A stretch of DNA of 64,000 bases from Hippophae tibetana. Its lineage: Eukaryota; Streptophyta; Magnoliopsida; Rosales; Elaeagnaceae. Below are positions 56,501 to 64,000 of the stretch, in pieces. Position numbers and translations under genes: made by a program. Position 1 is the first letter of the stretch. Every line of letters begins with the position of its first letter. Where the stretch lies: contig CM072811.1 in the NCBI GenBank assembly GCA_037013495.1, positions 17,366,659 to 17,430,658 of the forward strand, in the 5' to 3' direction. The notes under the pieces were generated by a model that ran no database searches, had not been told where the DNA came from, and worked only from the letters and a program-made list of their open reading frames with translations.

Positions 56501-59500
56501 AATTTTCAAAGTTGAATTTGAAAAACTTATAACCATGTTGACCGGATACTTTTGGAATTTGTGTTAAAAGATAAAGGGTTTGGGAAAAGATAGAGCATAT
56601 GAATCAAGTGTTGTTTCTCTATGAATTTTACAATAATTATTATGGAAGACCAAAAAGATTCTTTAGGGTTTCAAAAGATTTAAGGCAAGAGGCCCGCTTT
56701 CTCCCTTTCTTTTCATTTTTGTTTGATGGATTGAGTCAATTGATAGAAAGAGCGAAGAGGTATAATTGTAGCTTGTCATTGTTTGGGACATATAGTGTTG
56801 AAGTTTTACACCTTCGTTTTACAAATGATACCACTTTCTTCTTCTTGGGCACTGAAGAGAAATTTGTAAATTTGGTTAAGGTGATTGAACTATTATGTTA
56901 TGTGTCAGGTTTGAAAATTAATTTGCGTAAAAGTTGCATCTTAGGTATTAATTGTACGGAAGATAAAGTGATAGCTTTAGCTAATTCATCGAGTTATAAA
57001 GTTGGGAAATGACTATTGAAATATTTAGGTTTACCTTTTAGATGGCAATCCAAGGATAATAGAATTTTGATCACCAATAATTGAAAGATTTGAAAGAAAA
57101 TTGATATTATGGAAGATCGCATTTTCTCTAGAAAAAGCCCATTAGGTTTGATAAATTTAGGATTATCGAGTCTTCCTATTATTTGTCAATTTTCAAGTAC
57201 ATGAGGGAATAGCTAAAAGATAAGAGAAAATAATGAGAGATTTTTTGTGATAAGAAGTTAGTTTAGGGAGAAAAAGTCATCTAATTAATTGAGTAATTGT
57301 TCAAAGATTGAAGAAATAAGGGGCTAGCCATTTATAACGTAATCAACAAAATAAGGCACTATTGAGAAAGTGACTTTGGAGACTTCCACCAAAGGAAGAC
57401 TCTCTTTGGCATAGAAGTATATATAGGTTGATGAAAATAGGTGGGATGCAATACAAGGTTTTCATCAGGAATGTTGTAGTCTTTGGATGACAATTGCTAA
57501 AGGACTCAGATTCCATCTTTTCTAACTTGACATATATAGTGGGAGATGGAAGTAAAATATATTTTTGGGAAGATCTTTGGATAGAGGGTGATTCTTTTTA
57601 AACAAGATTTCCAAGATTATAAAATTTGGAGCAAAATATACATCTCACAAGGTTGTACTCACCCAAATGTTGGAATTTCAGATTTAGGTAACTGGAATAA
57701 TTGAAAAGTTAAAGATTTCTCGAGCATTATGTTAGAGTTGGGAGCAATTATGATAATAGCATATAGCAATGATAGCATGGTATAGACTAATGATTCTTTT
57801 AGATGTTACTCAAGTAAATCTTATTTAGAGATTCTTGTAGATAATTCTAATAAACAAGTTTTTGATCACTTTGCTTCAGTATGGACATGCCCAACTCCAA
57901 TCAGAGTTAAGTTTTTGAGGTGGCTAACTACTCTTGAAAAGATTAACACTAATGATCAAATTCAATTAGAGTTTTTCATGTCTTACCTTCTTCTTAATTG
58001 GTGTGTGTAATGCAAAAATAATTCTGAAGATAGATTTCATTCTTACAAAGAGAATTTTTTTACAATTTGAGAATGATCACAATTTATGTGGGAGAAAATT
58101 GTTTTTGGCATCTTCATGGGCTTCAATTTCTAAAGAATTAAAGGATTATTATCAATTTCTTATGAGTTTTAATTGGAAAGCTTGCATATTTTAGTTAGAT
58201 AGTTGATCTTTGTAAGGATTACAGCTTTTAGCTATTTTTCGTTATAGCTTGGTGCTCTATTTAACAAGTGGATTAATTGTTCACTTTGTATTTTTATATA
58301 TTAATATAATATAATACTTCTTATAAAAAAAAGTGAAAAAACTTAACATGATAACAAAAATTCAGGTACGAATTCAACGCATATTCATTGATAACTGTAT
58401 TTTATATAGTTATTTTCATCTATTTTATTAATTATAATTGTTATGTTCTTGAGATATTTAGTTAATTTTAGTTGAATAAATTAATATTTACTGTTTATGT
58501 GTATATTTTTAAGAAAATTAAATGTATTTTTTTTAGAAATTTGATATTATAAATGGTTGGAGGAAGAGATTACAATAACCCCTATTTAGACATTTGCAAT
58601 TAAGTACCTTTTCGATTCAAATTATTTAATTTTCTTAAAAATATATTCCTTAACACATAAACAGTAAATATTAATTTATTCAACTAAAATTAACTAAATA
58701 TCTCAAGAACATAACAATTATAATTAATAAAATAGATGAAAATAACTATATAAAATACAATTATCATTCATATCCATGTAGGTTTCTTTTAATCGTGGTA
58801 AACAAAAATTCAGGTATGTATGTATTGTGCAATGTAATTAGGCATTTGTTCACTTGTTGATTGGGTTGTATGTGTGTGTCTATCAAGGAAAAAATATATC
58901 TAGGGAAAAACTACGAGAAGCCTTCTGTGTCCTTTAAACCTAAAGGGATAAAATGACCAACCATGCCACATAATAGGCAAAGATAGAACTCAATACCATC
59001 CAAAGCACCCTAAGAAACGAAATGTTGGATAAAAATAATAATAAACAGCTAAAGAAGGGCAATTGTTAACAACTAAAGATATAAACCTATAAAATGATTA
59101 TAAAACATCTCAATCATACCTCTTATCAGGATTCATAGAGAGAAACTTCTCTAGTAAGTCCACAGCTTCGGAACTGCTAATATGGCATACCTAAAATTCA
59201 ATAAGGGAAACCTACATTTAACTTTCAGGTGTTATCTTAGGGTAAGAAATTATTCAACCTTATACAACAGAAAAGGCAAACATTCAATAGCAAAAATACT
59301 GTAGATATTATTAAGATATTATTGCATTGGCAGAAGTAAGGAATATGTAACATGGAATTATTGCAAATGCATCATAACATAAAGTGGTCGTGAATACTAG
59401 GTGATAAATAACTTTCCAAATGAGTGAAATGTTACAAAAAAAATTAGAACATCAAAGTAAGTAATTTGTTCCCAAGTGGCTATGTCATTACTCGAAACAT

Positions 59501-62500
59501 CTGGAAAAAGTTTGCAAGTGATATAAATTTCATCTAGTTTTCATTTTTTCCCATACAAGCTGTTTGCTGATCATAGCATTAGGATATCTAAGACAAACTT
59601 AACCACACATGAACATAGAAAACGTACACAATTAAGCAAAAACACATGCACACACATCCATCTTTAAGATAAGACATTAAACTTGCACATCTTTAAAGCA
59701 TAGTTCAAAAGCCTAGGGAGAATGTATTAGAAATTTAAGGGGTAAGGACAGATGATACGAGCTGAGATAATAATTTCTAGAGTTGCCAAAGTACATGAAC
59801 TAAAAAAAACATACTTCGCCAGAAAAATAAGGTTGATACAAGAAAGTGGTACTCCAAAAACAAGGAAACACAAATATAAAATTCTCATCTTATAAAATAT
59901 AAGAAAATAACAGTACAGTGGCACTTAAGTTCATGGATTTACTGATTGCACCTTAGCCATTTCAACCAAATAAGATGAGGGCTTCTCCTGCAAAAACATG
60001 GTAACAAGAAATCAGCTACTTATTAACTAGCACAATCAAAAGTGAACATTTAAATACAATTTAATCAAAAAAAAAGATCATAGATTTTTTTACCACCAAA
60101 CTACCTTGATTGTAGCAAAAGTACCACTAAACTATAAATTGTTAAAAAATTACCACCAAACTTCAGTAGTTATTACATACATACTATTGCCGTTAGTTTG
60201 TCAAAAAAAATTAACAAAATCATTTTAACGGTGATGGTACTTATGCGATTTTTTTCCCGTCAGTTTTTGACAAATTTTAATGAAAATGGTACTTATATAA
60301 CATCTTAAGTTCGGTTCGGTAGTAGTTTTGTAACATTTGAAAGTTTAGTGGTACTTTGTAAAAACTACCATAGTTCAACAGGAAAAAAATTTATTTACCC
60401 AAAAAAAATAAAAAAAAACGCTTGCACGGCATGTTGACTTAAGTAATTATGGTACTGGTTCTAAAATGCCAACAGCCCAACACAACAAAGAGATAAATAT
60501 AAAACATAAGGGATACGTTCATGATATAGAAAGCATAGTTGAAGGATTTATTAATTTATTACTTGGATCATGATAAGGAATTATTTATGACCTACTCATC
60601 CTTCATATGCATGCATAGTGAAATATGGATTGGTCAGGTCAAAGGGGACCAGTCTTCAAGGAAAGATTGCTAATTCTATGATAATGCTAATCAAAAAATT
60701 TAATATAAATACCTGTTTGCACTGTGATGCTTTAGTGAGCAGCATTAAGTCCCCATATGAATGAGATGTTTGTACAACATTTAAAGCAGTTGCTATAGTA
60801 TGGCTAGTCTGCATATATTTGTAATTTGAAACTGTTACCAAACATATAGCATAAAATAAGAAAGTAATACGTAAGCAAACTTATCCAACAACTTTTATAG
60901 GTGTTCGAGCTAATCAGAATTATCAGAAAAAAGCTCTAGAGATAATAAGTCAAACTTTCTGGTCTAGAGCATTTTATTTAATGGATAGCATGGGATTCAC
61001 TCATAATAATATACAAGACTTTCATTTTATTTTCTTACAACAGTTTATAATTAAAAATTCCTATCAATGATGTACTGGAAAGTAGAAAAATTGTTACATT
61101 GAAAGATAAAATACTAAAATCTACTAGTCAATAACATGCAGAAACATACCCTTTTGGCAAAATGAACAGCATTTTCTGTTTTATAATCAAGGGGTGAGAC
61201 AAGAGGAAGGTACTCTACCTGTTAAATTTAGAAGAAAATAAAATAAGCAAATAATTAAAAGATATGTAATTCATGGGAATGGCCATGAAGTACCCAAATC
61301 AGGGAATCAACAACTAACCAGAGAACATACCTCCATAAAATTGTGAAATTGTGTGAACATTCTAAACATGAGCTTTGCTAAAGAAATGTGACCCCTGAGG
61401 AGTGTGAAAGTGCAAACAAGGCTAAAAAAGATGATACCATAAAATACAATGAAATAAAATTTTCACATTAATATAGTGATGCCCTACCAGGATTGATCAA
61501 AGTGCACATGGGGATAGCGAACTACTACTGGTTGGATTGGGTAACCGGGGATGAATGCACCAAGTTGGAATGAAATAAGGAACCGTCCATTTGTTGTTGT
61601 TCCCTCAGGAAATAAAAGAACTCGAGGAAATCTATCGCAAGAAGCCTTTCTCTGTATGCAGATCCTTGAAAGGAGATTTCTGTATCAAATGACTTATAGA
61701 TTGATAAAAAAATAATTTATTTTTGGTTCTTAGAAGTAATATAGAAAACTTCTGGTGGTTACATTTGATGAGTAACGGCATCCACTATTAAGATCTAAAT
61801 AGTTCTGAATATTATTTATGTCTGGCTTAAGCAATGCTATTGAAAATTGCTTTAGCTAGCAAAACGTGTATTGCAGCATGAACTGTAGGAAGGAAGACAC
61901 ATCGACAGAGTCAGCTGAATGTTTGTCCAGTACAGAGTAAATAAAGTAAAAAGGGTATGTCAGAGAGCAGTTCAATTTAAGAAAACAGTTATTTGTTGCA
62001 ATAAACTGGAAATGTAAATCAACTTCCAAGCAGAGAATGTCCAAGTAAATAAACCAGCAAGTAAGAAACCCATGTACAAGTCACAGAGTCAGTGCACATA
62101 GATTAACTTTTTCAGACAAAGAGCTACATACAGTTCAGATTATGTCAGCTGGCTCAAATGGCATAGTAGATTTATGGTAGAAACATACATAAGTTTAATA
62201 ACTTAATTGTTTATCTTAAAATCTTATTACAGTAGTGGTTTTAGAGCAAGTTTTACTGGAGTTGTAAAAGAAACTGAAAACACGAAATCACCTGATGACA
62301 TTTATATAAATATATCAGAGAGATTCTACAGAAACCTTCTACCTTTATTTCTTTAACAGCAAGCTTCCTTGATGATGGCAAGAATCTATTAACATATATC
62401 ACCTGAGAACAGTTAATAATGAATGAGCATGAGAAAATGAACACAAACCTCAATAACTAAAGAAGTTAAAGCAAGCTATTAATTAGAAAAATTTGATTTC

Positions 62501-64000
62501 CAAGTTAAGAAGCACTAAGTCACCTGCATTGCCCTGATGATGGTTCCAACAAAAGGTATGGCATCATGGGACTCAGATGCTACCATGGTTGGAAACAATT
62601 CATAGAAATAGAAAATAGGTTCGATGTATGATACATGATTAGACACAACAATTGGAGCCATCTCCCTCGGAGCAGGTTTCCCTTTCCGCCTAATCCAATG
62701 GTAGCTGCAAATGGGACAGAAAAGGAAAGCTACACTGAGGAAGGAAACCATAACCAGGAATATTAAAAACCTGAGAATAAATTCAAATCAACCAGACAAA
62801 CAAACAAGAAATGTTCCACAACACAAGTGATGAACGGATAAAAATAATAATAATAATAATAAGTTGCCAAAATTTCCAGCAGCGCATGTCAGACCTAATT
62901 ACTTTTTCACTCTAATGACATCAATAAAGCTAATTGAATATAATAAATTCTAAGAAAAGTCTATTTATCACAAGTATATGATGTAATATTATTAGTAAAT
63001 ATAGTCAGACCTACATACCTATATCTAATGAGAAATTGTCATGTAAGTGATATAGTGGTGATATATAAAAGTGCTCTAAATTCTACTTCAATAAACTTTA
63101 ATAAACATATCTCAACTTTTTCTTTCCAATGATCAGTCAACAAAACAGAACACAGCACTGGCTTCTAGGATCCGCATGACCAAACGAGTCAATCTTGACA
63201 TCAGTTTTTCAAGTCATATTCCTAGTTTTCCTTGGACTTCTAAGCAGCTAAACATGCTATACATCAAGTTCACAAAATTAAATAACTGAAATCAACTTTC
63301 TCAAAAAATAAAGTACGAGAAGAAAAGAAAAACATAAATAAAAAAAATTTACTAGAAGCAAAGGGCCACGAAATAAATGTTTTAATCGCCATAACAACTA
63401 CATGTGGATGCTTCCTCATAACTTGGCCTCGTGCAAGTAAACAACTAAAACAAGTCATCCAGTGAGAAGATACTCGATTCTCAGGTCATCAATGATTCTC
63501 ATTTTCTCACTAAACAAAATTATCTGAACTAGATTCAGACAATATAAAAACATAAAACATAAATAAAGAAGGGAGCTTACCCAAAAGAAAATAGTATACA
63601 GCGAGAAGAAATCCTAGTGACCCACATAATCCTACACCTCCATTTAGGCATTGGACTCTCTCTATCCTTCCAACCTAGAAGAGCCAATTTGGTAGCTAGA
63701 AACCCAATCGCCAGACAAACTCCAAAAAGAATAAGTCTTGCCAACGCAATGGGTATGCAAATCACAATCTTCACCAACTCGTACAGTCCCTCAATTTTCG
63801 CCGTATGATTGAGAAATGGATCCACCGTGCTCGGGCCCGGCACATCCGGCCAATCTGATCCAAGAAACTCAAATGGGTTCCGAGAATTCAGAGGGGCATC
63901 TCCATTATAAGGAACTTGATTGTGATTGTGATTGTGAGTTTGGGTTGAAGATCGCTGATGGGTTGGTTCTAGTTGTGGATGGTCATCTTCGACGACTTCT
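44379..64000 (-). CDS. LPEAT2: Lysophosphatidylethanolamine acyltransferase with EF-hands (LPEAT2), 14 exons, 5' end outside window, exon 5 frameshift
   Basis: Known family role: an ER membrane acyl-CoA:lysophospholipid acyltransferase (PlsC/LPLAT family) that re-acylates lysophosphatidylethanolamine and related lysolipids in phospholipid remodelling. Visible protein is about 524 residues (Arabidopsis LPEAT2 is slightly longer); the start codon lies right of the window. Numbering from the first visible codon (63999): an N/H-rich N-terminus, hydrophobic segment(s) at about 87-120, acyltransferase motif NHVSYIE (162-168, H-X4-E form), the FPEGTTTNG motif (234-242), then EF-hand-like loops at about 381-394, 415-426, 452-463 and 488-499. 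All introns are GT-AG with matching phases except that exon 5 is 65 bp where 64 is required, which puts a stop at 61364-61362. Introns 9 and 10 are swollen by transposons. Identification is very secure; functionality depends on whether the extra base is real. Confidence 0.93.
44618..44665 (-). CDS. LPEAT2: LPEAT2 exon 13
   Basis: 48 bp, phase 0, acceptor gaccag, donor gtaagg. It encodes LSSCIRLAIGDMNESE, the linker helix between the third and fourth EF-hand-like units. Confidence 0.9.
44755..44865 (-). CDS. LPEAT2: LPEAT2 exon 12 (degenerate EF-hand)
   Basis: 111 bp between acceptor tttcag and donor gtaaag. It encodes 'FLFGVSNLMKQPFFRQACEL' and the loop SAGENHCISEQE. Ligand positions 1 and 3 are Ser and Gly and position 6 is His, so calcium binding by this loop is unlikely although the helix pattern is kept. 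Confidence 0.93.
45085..45120 (+). repeat. 36-bp inverted repeat, left arm (intron 11)
   Basis: It begins tctcttgcagtgcagagtca and is the exact reverse complement of 45370-45405. The two arms lie on either side of LPEAT2 exon 11. Confidence 0.95.
45198..45248 (-). CDS. LPEAT2: LPEAT2 exon 11 (EF-hand)
   Basis: 51 bp, phase 0, between acceptor ttgcag and donor gtaatt. It encodes IFAFLDVDNNGSVTFKQ. The loop DVDNNGSVTFKQ has good ligands at positions 1, 3 and 5 and the central Gly, but Q instead of E at position 12. The exon sits inside a 36-bp perfect inverted repeat (45085-45120 / 45370-45405). Confidence 0.93.
45370..45405 (+). repeat. 36-bp inverted repeat, right arm (intron 10)
   Basis: It begins tttgcttaagtgcatgtgac; perfect partner of 45085-45120. 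No related element was recognised elsewhere in the window. Confidence 0.95.
45690..46110 (-). mobile_element. 5'-truncated LINE with target-site duplication (in LPEAT2 intron 10)
   Basis: Read on the minus strand it encodes 'WIERNKRIFEDSQNDFEFLW', 'EKILFLASSWVSVLKELRDY' and a stop, the same C-terminal section as the LINE on the plus strand at about 58030-58195 ('RKLFLASSWASISKELKDYY'). An A-rich 3' tail lies at 45700-45690. The flanks ctcttcaacaatta (45676-45689) and ctcttcaacattta (46111-46124) form a 14-bp target-site duplication with two mismatches. It is a short, dead insertion in the same orientation as LPEAT2. Confidence 0.8.
46850..47130. mobile_element. Probable small insertion in intron 10, first duplicate copy
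   Basis: This segment, with 'agataccactgaactattga', 'aaatactaccaaagtacaat' and 'ttatccgtttggttaacagt', is absent from the second duplicate. It resembles the 'taccaccaaac' elements at 51.4 and 60.1 kb in wording. Ends are not defined. Confidence 0.35.
48349..48653. mobile_element. MITE-like inverted repeat in intron 10
   Basis: The left arm (48349-48425, 'aatgtctttcaatcaactat') is complementary to the right arm (48568-48653, 'aataattgattgaaagacat'). Arms are about 80 bp, with 140 bp between. It is absent from the first duplicate copy. Confidence 0.65.
49320..51350. other. Intron 10 sequence without recognisable features
   Basis: AT-rich intronic DNA. Some 'aatccaatc' repeats occur near 51100-51250 ('ttgattggtccagattggat' and later 'caatccaatccaatcatc'), suggesting another small foldback, but its limits are unclear. 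Confidence 0.4.
51353..52420. mobile_element. About 1.07-kb element with long terminal inverted repeats in intron 10
   Basis: Left 'acttttgaagtatcaaaatg' (51411-51430) pairs with right 'cattttgatacttcaaaagt' (52276-52295); 'attaaaaacctaatgga' pairs with a 'cgttaggtttttaacagtaa' block; 'cttgattaaccataatcc' (51558) pairs with 'ggttatggttaatcgagggg' (52145). Arms are about 240-290 bp. The right arm has a tandem duplication of about 62 bp (52297-52420, 'tttatacaaatgagtaa' twice). The core (51590-52130) has short, coding-looking frames but no transposase. It is possibly a Mutator-like non-autonomous element. Confidence 0.7.
52638..52950. mobile_element. MITE-like inverted repeat in intron 10
   Basis: 'acacccaaagtcccttagaa' and 'tagtttagtctctttgttat' on the left (52625-52665) pair with 'caaagacttaaactg' and 'aactaagggatttgtgggat' on the right (52904-52950). 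About 310 bp in all, no open frame. Confidence 0.65.
53248..53314 (-). CDS. LPEAT2: LPEAT2 exon 10
   Basis: 67 bp between acceptor atgcag and donor gttagt. It completes Ser, then 'GRVKYYDFVKVLQLKHGTLS' plus EK. It is isolated between a 5.8-kb intron on one side and an 8.0-kb intron on the other. Confidence 0.92.
53569..54310. mobile_element. About 740-bp TIR element in intron 9
   Basis: The left end 'ggataatgggtagcaaaagt' with 'ctttgacaaaagtgta' (53569-53613) is complementary to the right end 'tacacttttgtccaaag' with 'caactaccctttatcc' (54270-54310). TIRs are about 45 bp. No transposase frame. The right end abuts the LINE. Confidence 0.7.
54320..58340 (+). mobile_element. L1-type plant LINE, degenerate, antisense in LPEAT2 intron 9
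   Basis: Plus-strand pieces of an endonuclease-RT ORF appear in order, interrupted by stops and shifts, followed by an AT-rich end and an A tail (aaaaaaaa at 58326-58333). The left border is uncertain: recognisable protein starts at about 55309, and a CT-rich start at 54338-54375 may be its 5' end. A weak candidate target-site duplication is 'gaaaaaaatact' (54313) with 'gaaaaaactta' (58335). ORF1 was not recognised. Confidence 0.75.
55309..58197 (+). pseudogene. LINE ORF2 (endonuclease end, reverse transcriptase, zf-RVT), broken
   Basis: Endonuclease end: 'SGSFIWSSCRSDHVCCKLDK' and 'FLFLPEWETLV' (55333-55422). Connector: 'KEKFRDLKERIKSLEERISF' and 'EESFWRQKSSYMD' (55626-55824). RT: 'KAPSPDEFNVVFLRKCWEMI' (about 56104-56163), 'VIDFRPTSLVTDLYKIIAMI' (56275-56334) and 'VKDRQILDIDIIANEIVEE' (56419). 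56599-57012 reads 'YGRPKRFFRVSKDLRQEARF' and 'LHLRFTNDTTFFFLG'. The catalytic FADD box is FTND, losing one aspartate. Then come 'VGDGSKIYFWEDLWIEGDSF' (about 57540-57600) and a zf-RVT-like 'FASVWTCPTPIRVKFLRWLT' (57870-57930), ending 'RKLFLASSWASISKELKDYY'. Many stops make it dead. It would have copied its RNA into DNA at a nicked target. Confidence 0.85.
58381..58773. mobile_element. Foldback element with 145-bp arms in intron 9
   Basis: The left arm (58381-58523) and right arm (58625-58773) are near-perfect reverse complements over about 145 bp: 'gtattttatatagttatttt' pairs with 'aaaataactatataaaatac', and 'aatatttactgtttatgtg' pairs with 'cacataaacagtaaatatt'. The loop is about 100 bp. The flanks carry the direct repeat acaaaaattcaggta at 58355-58369 and again at 58802-58816. 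Confidence 0.85.
59120..59190 (-). CDS. LPEAT2: LPEAT2 exon 9
   Basis: 71 bp between acceptor ttttag and donor gtatga. It encodes 'VCHISSSEAVDLLEKFLSMN' plus PDK and 2 nt of Ser. It is the entering helix and start of the first, degenerate EF-hand loop. Confidence 0.92.
59191..59951 (-). other. LPEAT2 intron 8
   Basis: Ordinary AT-rich intron with GT-AG borders. The minus-strand 65-codon frame at 59727-59924 is intronic and unsupported. Confidence 0.7.
59952..59987 (-). CDS. LPEAT2: LPEAT2 exon 8 (micro-exon)
   Basis: Only 36 bp: 'EKPSSYLVEMAK' between acceptor ttgcag and donor gtgcaa. Phase 0 both sides, in the position expected for the 'NPSNYMVEMA' segment of the family. Confidence 0.9.
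60067..60395. mobile_element. MITE-like 'taccaccaaac' inverted repeat in intron 7
   Basis: Left 'agcaaaagtaccactaaact' (60115-60134) pairs with right 'agtttagtggtactttgtaa' (60342-60361). A second pair, 'accaccaaacttcagtag' and 'cggttcggtagtagtttt', lies further in. About 330 bp, no open frame. It resembles the arms of the larger element at 51353-52420. Confidence 0.65.
60713..60808 (-). CDS. LPEAT2: LPEAT2 exon 7
   Basis: 96 bp, phase 0 both sides (acceptor tatgcag, donor gtattt). It encodes 'TSHTIATALNVVQTSHSYGD' and 'LMLLTKASQCKQ', strongly conserved in plant LPEAT2. Confidence 0.95.
61150..61218 (-). CDS. LPEAT2: LPEAT2 exon 6
   Basis: 69 bp, phase 0 both sides (acceptor taacag, donor gtatgt). 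It encodes 'VEYLPLVSPLDYKTENAVHF' plus AKR, matching the family's 'VEYLPV..P' block after the acyltransferase core. Confidence 0.93.
61331..61395 (-). CDS. LPEAT2: LPEAT2 exon 5, contains an apparent +1 frameshift
   Basis: Acceptor cctcag before 61395, donor gtatgt after 61331. Joined to exon 4 it reads W-G-H-I-S, then meets a run of four T on the minus strand (61383-61380). With three T the frame would continue 'LAKLMFRMFTQFHNFME' exactly as expected for the family. With four it shifts and hits TAG at 61364-61362. Flanking exon phases also demand 64 bp, not 65. Confidence 0.85.
61488..61651 (-). CDS. LPEAT2: LPEAT2 exon 4 (FPEGT motif)
   Basis: Acceptor catacag before 61651, donor gtaggg after 61488. 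It encodes 'RKASCDRFPRVLLFPEGTTT', 'FQLGAFIPGYPIQPV' and 'RYPHVHFDQS', i.e. the lysophospholipid-binding FPEGT motif and the downstream proline motif. It ends with 'tg', two thirds of a Trp codon. Confidence 0.95.
61652..62342 (-). other. LPEAT2 intron 3
   Basis: AT-rich intron with no repeats recognised. The open frames at 61856-62044 (minus) and the part of 62253-62453 outside exon 3 are intronic read-through. Confidence 0.7.
62343..62402 (-). CDS. LPEAT2: LPEAT2 exon 3
   Basis: A 60-bp exon, phase 0 on both sides (cag|gtgata ... aaag|gtagaa). It encodes 20 residues including 'VIYVNRF', the family's conserved block II region that follows motif I. Confidence 0.92.
62524..62704 (-). CDS. LPEAT2: LPEAT2 exon 2 (acyltransferase motif I)
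   Basis: Acceptor ...tttgcag before 62704, donor gtgact after 62524. It completes the Gly codon, then carries 'YHWIRRKGKPAPREMAP', the catalytic NHVSYIE box and 'FVGTIIRAMQ'. The histidine of this box is the expected general base of the family. Confidence 0.95.
62705..63580 (-). other. LPEAT2 intron 1
   Basis: GT-AG intron of 876 bp containing a short (AAT)n run (62842-62861). The minus-strand frame at 63270-63458 is not supported as an exon because exon 1 and exon 2 join in phase without it. Confidence 0.75.
63581..64000 (-). CDS. LPEAT2: LPEAT2 exon 1 (5' incomplete)
   Basis: Open from the window edge (first full codon at 63999) to the donor gtaagc at 63580. It encodes an acidic, then His/Asn-rich leader, 'PGPSTVDPF', a hydrophobic stretch 'IVICIPIALARLILFGVCLA', and 'WRCRIMWVTR'. 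The frame stays open upstream without a Met, so the start codon is outside the window. It ends with 2 nt of a Gly codon. A leucine/valine-rich stretch predicts membrane insertion. Confidence 0.93.

Noticed and set aside
62705-62751. N-terminal extension of the exon 2 frame (upstream Met)
   Set aside because: A clear tttgcag acceptor at 62705 and phase match to exon 1 show that this part is intron 1.
63617-63808. Plus-strand 63-codon frame opposite LPEAT2 exon 1
   Set aside because: It is an antisense shadow of a well-supported coding exon.
1-64000. tRNA, rRNA, CRISPR or prokaryotic-type operon
   Set aside because: I looked for cloverleaf arms with a GTTCRA box, rRNA-like conserved blocks and regularly spaced direct repeats and saw none. 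The tandem repeats present have two to four diverged units and no spacers.

Overview
The window is nuclear DNA from a flowering plant, most likely a dicot. It is AT-rich, full of decayed LTR retrotransposons, LINEs and small inverted-repeat elements, and has one host gene with GT-AG introns whose encoded protein closely matches Arabidopsis LPEAT2 as I know that family. There is no sign of bacterial, viral or organellar gene organisation, and I saw no CRISPR array, rRNA or tRNA gene. The exact species cannot be read from the sequence.

Positions 1-43,800 are a nested retrotransposon landscape with no intact gene. From left to right: (i) remnants of minus-strand LTR elements (about 1.4-6.0 kb); (ii) a non-autonomous Ty3/Gypsy-like element, here called B, with both LTRs, a primer-binding site and only a gag tail inside (about 6.03-10.68 kb); (iii) a minus-strand chromovirus-type integrase fragment (10.68-11.56 kb), cut by LTRs of family A; (iv) element A (11.56-17.99 kb), which has LTRs, a 540-bp tandem duplication across its LTR/primer-site junction, and no gag or pol; (v) a promoter-like and tandem-repeat stretch of unknown origin (18.0-20.5 kb); (vi) element D (20.5-27.2 kb), an Athila-type element with degraded gag, protease and reverse transcriptase, and a deletion that joins reverse transcriptase to the end of integrase; (vii) two family-A LTR pieces head to head (27.2-28.7 kb); (viii) element C (28.7-35.8 kb), with decayed protease, reverse transcriptase, RNase H and integrase; (ix) an internal region carrying a broken 'plant transposon protein' type ORF (35.8-38.7 kb); (x) a pair of LTR-like direct repeats and unclassified decayed DNA (38.7-43.8 kb).

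Positions 44,379 to the right edge hold LPEAT2, a minus-strand gene for a lysophosphatidylethanolamine acyltransferase with C-terminal EF-hands. Fourteen coding exons can be placed to the base. They give about 524 residues, and only the first few codons lie beyond the right edge. Two introns are swollen, to 5.8 and 8.0 kb, by a 4-kb antisense LINE, a second 5'-truncated LINE with target-site duplication, and several foldback or terminal-inverted-repeat elements. Exon 5 carries one extra T relative to the expected frame, so the gene as written is frameshifted (real mutation or assembly error). A perfect 36-bp inverted repeat flanks the EF-hand exon 11.

No new multi-gene system was found. The points most worth checking are the LPEAT2 frameshift, the inverted repeat around exon 11, the foldback inside an Athila LTR, the inverted-repeat element with a coding-looking core in intron 10, and the rearranged retrotransposon junctions.
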